A DNA stretch of 9,646 bases from JBBSJV01 sp038256935. GTDB lineage: Bacteria; Patescibacteriota; JACMRA01. The notes below the pieces were generated by a model. That model searched no databases and was not told the DNA's origin. It saw nothing but the letters and a program-made list of their open reading frames with translations. Position numbers and translations under genes: made by a program. Numbering within the stretch: position 1 is the stretch's first letter; each line of letters starts with the position of its first letter. The stretch lies in assembly GCA_038256935.1 (NCBI GenBank), contig JBBSJV010000058.1:1-9646 (forward strand), in the 5' to 3' direction. Positions 7,292 through 9,646 of the stretch are shown here, one piece after another.

Positions 7292-7328
7292 ACTTTTGGA
7301 GTTAAACGGGACGGATTTGGTGGAGTAA
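7077..7328 (+). CDS. Small protein of unknown function, copy 1
   Basis: I do not recognise this 83-aa protein. Residues 9-20 are strongly basic (KIKKKSRTKARK), followed by a probable amphipathic helix (21-35), a short linker SNLSSTPLT (38-46), then two probable helices (47-59 and 62-76) and an acidic end. No signal peptide or membrane segment is seen; the basic start would suit nucleic acid contact, but that is only a guess. The frame extends up to a TTG at 6999, but in copy 2 an in-frame TGA at 9387-9389 blocks the same extension, so the shared ATG at 7077 is the start. No Shine-Dalgarno sequence precedes it. It diverges from the methyltransferase gene with a 104-nt gap, against 105 nt in copy 2. 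The constant pairing suggests the two proteins work together. Confidence 0.7.
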   Translation: MPTLHNNTKIKKKSRTKARKELVDFIIEKIKEISLVSNLSSTPLTYRDVLIIATRLQNEDCLNQSLFFSISQLLELNGTDLVE

Positions 7329-7532
7329 GGGATGATGGCTTTGTTAGACAAATTGATTGTCATTAACAGCTTTTTTCAGCATCTCTATCTTCTTTATTGA
7401 TGATTTGAACAAAAAAGCTTGGTTTATTGGTTAAAAACTGATTCAATAGCACCAGAAACACAAAGCAAGTCCTAACCTTTAGTTTGTTTATAAAGATTAT
7501 TATAAAGTCATTGTTTGTTGACTTTGGTGTTA
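7329..7532. other. Non-coding stretch after small gene copy 1
   Basis: No gene is supported here. On the minus strand a frame stays open from about 7535 down to a TAA at 7363-7365, with a readable piece NKPSFFVQIINKEDRDAE, but there is no start codon in place and I recognise no family. It may be another decayed fragment, in line with the remnants next to it. Confidence 0.4.
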
Positions 7533-7673
7533 TTAAAATTCAGCAATCTCATCAGCATCTTCCACAATCTCGCCAAGCTCCAGTTGATCGATTTTTTGTA
7601 ATTTTAATCCGATTATTCCTTGTAGGTCTCCATATAGAGTTGTGGTTGAGTCTATTACTCTAGTGATTTCCTT
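7533..7673 (-). pseudogene. C-terminal remnant of a DUF2130 protein
   Basis: Reading the minus strand from about 7673 to the TAA at 7533-7535 gives KEITRVIDSTTTLYGDLQG and then IIGLKLQKIDQLELGEIVED. This matches the conserved end of DUF2130 proteins as I know it (a helix, then MYGDLQGI-G, then a short tail around LEL). Only some 47 residues of a protein usually several hundred long remain. The frame closes upstream at a TAG (7700-7698), so it has no start of its own. It sits directly against a Fic-type remnant in another frame, so the pair looks like a deletion scar joining two unrelated genes. Confidence 0.55.
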
Positions 7674-7860
7674 CAATACGAGCAGAGTATATGCTTTCTA
7701 GTGTATTATACAATGATTTTAATTGGAAAAAAATGCGAGAAGATGTAGTTCCTTGCAATTTTTTGCTTCTAAACACATCCAAATATATAACTAAATCGAC
7801 TAGCTCTGAGTGGAAGTTAGGTTTTATTATCTGAATTGGAAAATATTTGAATTTAGCCAT
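7660..7860 (-). pseudogene. N-terminal remnant of a Fic-family protein
   Basis: The ATG at 7860 opens 66 codons ending at a TAG (7662-7660). The sequence FHSELVDLVIYLD, then LQGTTSSRIFFQLKSLYNTL and ESIYSARIEGNH, follows the N-terminal region of Fic proteins, including the S-x-x-IEGN motif whose Glu takes part in autoinhibition in that family. The catalytic Fic motif (HPFxxGNGR) that should follow about 100 residues later is absent, and the reading breaks right after IEGNH, where DUF2130-like sequence takes over in another frame. A TATAAA lies about 15 nt upstream. The truncated product would lack AMP-transferase activity; a short expressed peptide cannot be excluded. Confidence 0.6.
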
Positions 7861-7866
7861 ATGCAA

Positions 7867-8132
7867 TTTGTATTTATAACATTTGTTAGATACTTATATA
7901 ACACTAGTATCATTTTAATACTTTAAAATAAGTATAATCTATGTATTATTATAGATCATTATCTTACAATTTTCAATTAATTATGTTATAAGATTGTTTT
8001 GCTAAGCTTATCTTTAATTTTAGACTATATATCTTTAAACTAGAAATCATATCAGAGGAGCAAATTACAATTGTAAAGTGCCCATACAAAATTTGATCCT
8101 TATTACCTATATAAATATTCTAAACAAAAAAG
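7867..8132. other. AT-rich intergenic stretch
   Basis: This stretch is very AT-rich and has no supported gene. It holds one perfect 12-bp palindrome, TTACAATTGTAA (8065-8076), downstream of the copy 2 methyltransferase stop, with no T-run that would make it a terminator. A TATAAT occurs at 7933-7938 on the plus strand but lacks a plausible -35 partner. Confidence 0.5.
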
Positions 8133-9326
8133 TTAAGCCTTGACTTGGCAGATCATTAAAACATGACTCAAATCTATTTCAGTATTATAAGCTACTAGGT
8201 TAAGATTAGATAAATCAAATTCTTTAAATACATTAGCAGTACTAGTCATATAATGCCTCCAGACTACTATGTCTTGGTTTTTATATAATTCAACTTTCCT
8301 ACCATTGTAACTTGTAAAATCAATTGTGTAATCTTTATCTAATACTACGTATTTAACCTTACACTCTTTCTCGTCATTGTATTTACTAAAAAATTGGCAC
8401 AATTCCATATCTATACCAAGATCTTTTATTATCCATGTATTTTGTTCAGTAGATGAAATATTTTGTGAAAATGAAACCCTATGGTTATCTATATCAGAAT
8501 TGTTAGATAATATAAAAATGTCATCACCCAACATACCACCTGAAATATTTTTAAGCACTCTATTTATATCCCTATGATTTCCTATTGTACCTCCTAAGTC
8601 AATAATTAGGTTAATACTGTTAAGTTTATCTTTTCGAATATCTGAAAATGTATTAATTAAGCTGCCAGAATCATTATCTATTACATATGAATCAAAGCTT
8701 AAATCTGGGAACCATTGAGCAATATTATTACTACTTATATCTATCATTTCTTGACTAATATCTATAGATACATACTTATTTATTTTCCTAATTTTACTTA
8801 GTTCAGAAATAAATTTCTTTACTGGATGAGAATTTCCTGGCCCAAGATCCACAATATTTATAAAGGTATTTTTATTAATTCTTTGAGCAATAATGTCTAA
8901 ACTCTGGCCTAATAAATTTATTACCCTCGCTGGGGTTTTGTAAGTTCCCAATTTAATGCTTGATGTGTAATAATCGTCCCAAAATTTTGCTCCACCGTTT
9001 TTGTATGTAAACTTAAAGTCAATTTCAGAATTTACTTCTAAATCTTTAGCAATTTCATAAGCTTCATTAACACTGAAAGTGCTTGCAAAATGCTCATCTG
9101 GTATCGCCTCTTTATGATGCACCGAGCTTCTATATTTCTTGCCAGTCTCTGCAAGACGCGACATCTCAGCTCTATTGTGTTCTGTATCTAATATTTTATA
9201 TCTACCCTTAACCTCTTCTAATTCTAAATTATTCTTTTTTTCTAGCGAACCATCTACCCAATAAGTTACAGCAGCTTTTGAGACTCCATACTTTTTGGCA
9301 ACTTCTGTATTTGTTAGATAATTCAT
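8133..9326 (-). CDS. HTH-fused EgtD-like SAM methyltransferase, copy 2
   Basis: This paralogue of the 5773-6972 protein has the same architecture over its whole 397 aa. The HTH (about 5-26, NTEVAKKYGVSKAAVTYWVD) has a different recognition helix (KAAVTYW against RATLTRW). It is followed by the same extension (RYKILDTEHNRAEMSRL). The methyltransferase part shows FTYKNGGAKFW (106-116), motif I IVDLGPGNSHPVK (158-170), SIDISQEM (187-194), a more EgtD-like GGTIGN (245-250), NNIAQWFPDL, and the paired KYVVLDKDYTI and VVWRHYM near the end. By eye some 35-40% of residues are shared with copy 1, so the duplication is old. In WRHY an Arg replaces the Glu of copy 1's WEHY. Codon choice looks more AT-rich than in the core genes. 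The ATG at 9326 has no ribosome binding site. Confidence 0.8.
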   Translation of the reverse strand: MNYLTNTEVAKKYGVSKAAVTYWVDGSLEKKNNLELEEVKGRYKILDTEHNRAEMSRLAETGKKYRSSVHHKEAIPDEHFASTFSVNEAYEIAKDLEVNSEIDFKFTYKNGGAKFWDDYYTSSIKLGTYKTPARVINLLGQSLDIIAQRINKNTFINIVDLGPGNSHPVKKFISELSKIRKINKYVSIDISQEMIDISSNNIAQWFPDLSFDSYVIDNDSGSLINTFSDIRKDKLNSINLIIDLGGTIGNHRDINRVLKNISGGMLGDDIFILSNNSDIDNHRVSFSQNISSTEQNTWIIKDLGIDMELCQFFSKYNDEKECKVKYVVLDKDYTIDFTSYNGRKVELYKNQDIVVWRHYMTSTANVFKEFDLSNLNLVAYNTEIDLSHVLMICQVKA

Positions 9327-9353
9327 AGTGTGAGGGTTTGTTTACCTTTTTTC

Positions 9354-9382
9354 TTGACTAGGTTGAATTTATTTGTTAAGCA
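9354..9382 (+). promoter_or_regulatory. Candidate promoter/operator between copy 2 genes
   Basis: TTGACT (9354-9359), a 17-bp spacer and TAAGCA (9377-9382), inside TTTGTTAAGCA (9372-9382), stand at the same distances from the small-gene ATG as in copy 1. The left arm of the copy 1 inverted repeat is not kept here (GAATTT instead of TAACAA). The -10 is weak, so the conserved 11-mer may be a protein-binding site rather than a promoter element. Confidence 0.35.
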
Positions 9383-9412
9383 TTTATGAAAAGTTTTTGG
9401 CTGCAAAATTTC

Positions 9413-9646
9413 AAATCACTCAAAAAATCAAATGCCTACATTGCATAATAATACGAAGATTAAAAAGAAAAGTAGGACCAAAGCTAGAAAAGAATTGGTT
9501 GATTTTATTATTGAAAAACTAAAAGAAATTAGTCTAGTCTCAAATCTGTCTTCCACTCCACTTACTTACAGAGATGTATTGATTATTGCCACAAGACTCC
9601 AAAATGAAGACTGTCTAAATCAATCATTATTTTTTTCAATCAGTCA
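9413..9646 (+). repeat. Long near-identical direct repeat, copy B
   Basis: This is the second copy of the 7058-7291 repeat, differing at 9519, 9524 and 9527. It reaches the last base of the window, so its true end is not visible. A window ending inside a long repeat is also what a contig broken at a repeat would look like. Confidence 0.97.
9432..9646 (+). CDS. Small protein of unknown function, copy 2 (cut by window end)
   Basis: The first 71 codons of a second copy of the 83-aa unknown protein are visible. Residue 30 is Leu instead of Ile; the other two nucleotide differences are silent (AAG/AAA and GAG/GAA). An in-frame TGA at 9387-9389 fixes the start at or after this ATG. It diverges from methyltransferase copy 2 just as copy 1 does from its partner. 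Whether its last 12 residues match copy 1 cannot be seen. Confidence 0.7.
   Translation, partial: MPTLHNNTKIKKKSRTKARKELVDFIIEKLKEISLVSNLSSTPLTYRDVLIIATRLQNEDCLNQSLFFSIS

Noticed and set aside
5773..7328. Toxin-antitoxin pair made of the methyltransferase and the small protein
   Set aside because: The genes are divergent, the methyltransferase matches no known toxin, and the small protein has no recognised antitoxin fold. The idea remains open but is unsupported.
7363..7535. Minus-strand open frame of about 55 codons after small gene copy 1
   Set aside because: It has no start codon, no recognised family and a biased AT-rich composition; it is kept only as a possible decayed fragment.
5773..9326. 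Calling the two HTH proteins DNA methyltransferases of a restriction-modification system
   Set aside because: There is no NPPY/DPPY or PC-type catalytic motif. The motif set fits the EgtD-like family, and no restriction enzyme is present.
1..9646. Alternative genetic code with TGA read as glycine
   Set aside because: No gene ends in TGA, but all large frames are intact without reading through any TGA, and conserved glycines use normal codons.

Overview
The window reads as a piece of an AT-rich bacterial chromosome, most likely from the Candidate Phyla Radiation (Patescibacteria). This placement is inference. It rests on small, divergent housekeeping proteins, the near absence of Shine-Dalgarno sequences in front of clear genes, very short leaders, small membrane-anchored accessory proteins, and EgtD-like methyltransferase, Fic and DUF2130 sequences. 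The standard code fits: no gene here ends in TGA, but none is interrupted by an in-frame TGA either.

Positions 1-5754 are a compact core. After a terminator-like structure (10-82), pyrG (CTP synthase) overlaps by 8 nt a membrane-anchored staphylococcal-nuclease-like protein. Convergent to this pair, on the minus strand, lie fmt (methionyl-tRNA formyltransferase), a membrane-anchored alpha/beta hydrolase 5 nt after it, and a SIMPL/DUF541 protein with its own near-consensus promoter. The convergent junction holds one perfect and one near-perfect DnaA box. smpB (trans-translation) is transcribed divergently from fmt.

Positions 5755-9646 are an accessory region. A two-gene cassette occurs twice in the same orientation, 2355 bp apart. 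Each copy has a roughly 400-residue protein on the minus strand, with an N-terminal helix-turn-helix and an EgtD-like SAM methyltransferase domain (Methyltransf_33 type). A short intergenic region separates it from a divergent small gene of unknown function (83 aa). The two methyltransferases are old, clearly diverged paralogues. The two small genes differ at only 3 of 215 nt, and the identity starts abruptly 19 nt before their ATG. Between the cassettes lie remnants of a Fic-family N-terminus and a DUF2130 C-terminus, so this spot has gained and lost genes.

The best candidate for something undescribed is this repeated HTH-methyltransferase/small-protein cassette: a conserved, recently homogenised small gene beside a variable DNA-binding methyltransferase. 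Its function is not evident from the sequence. No tRNA, rRNA, CRISPR array, transposase or integrase was seen.
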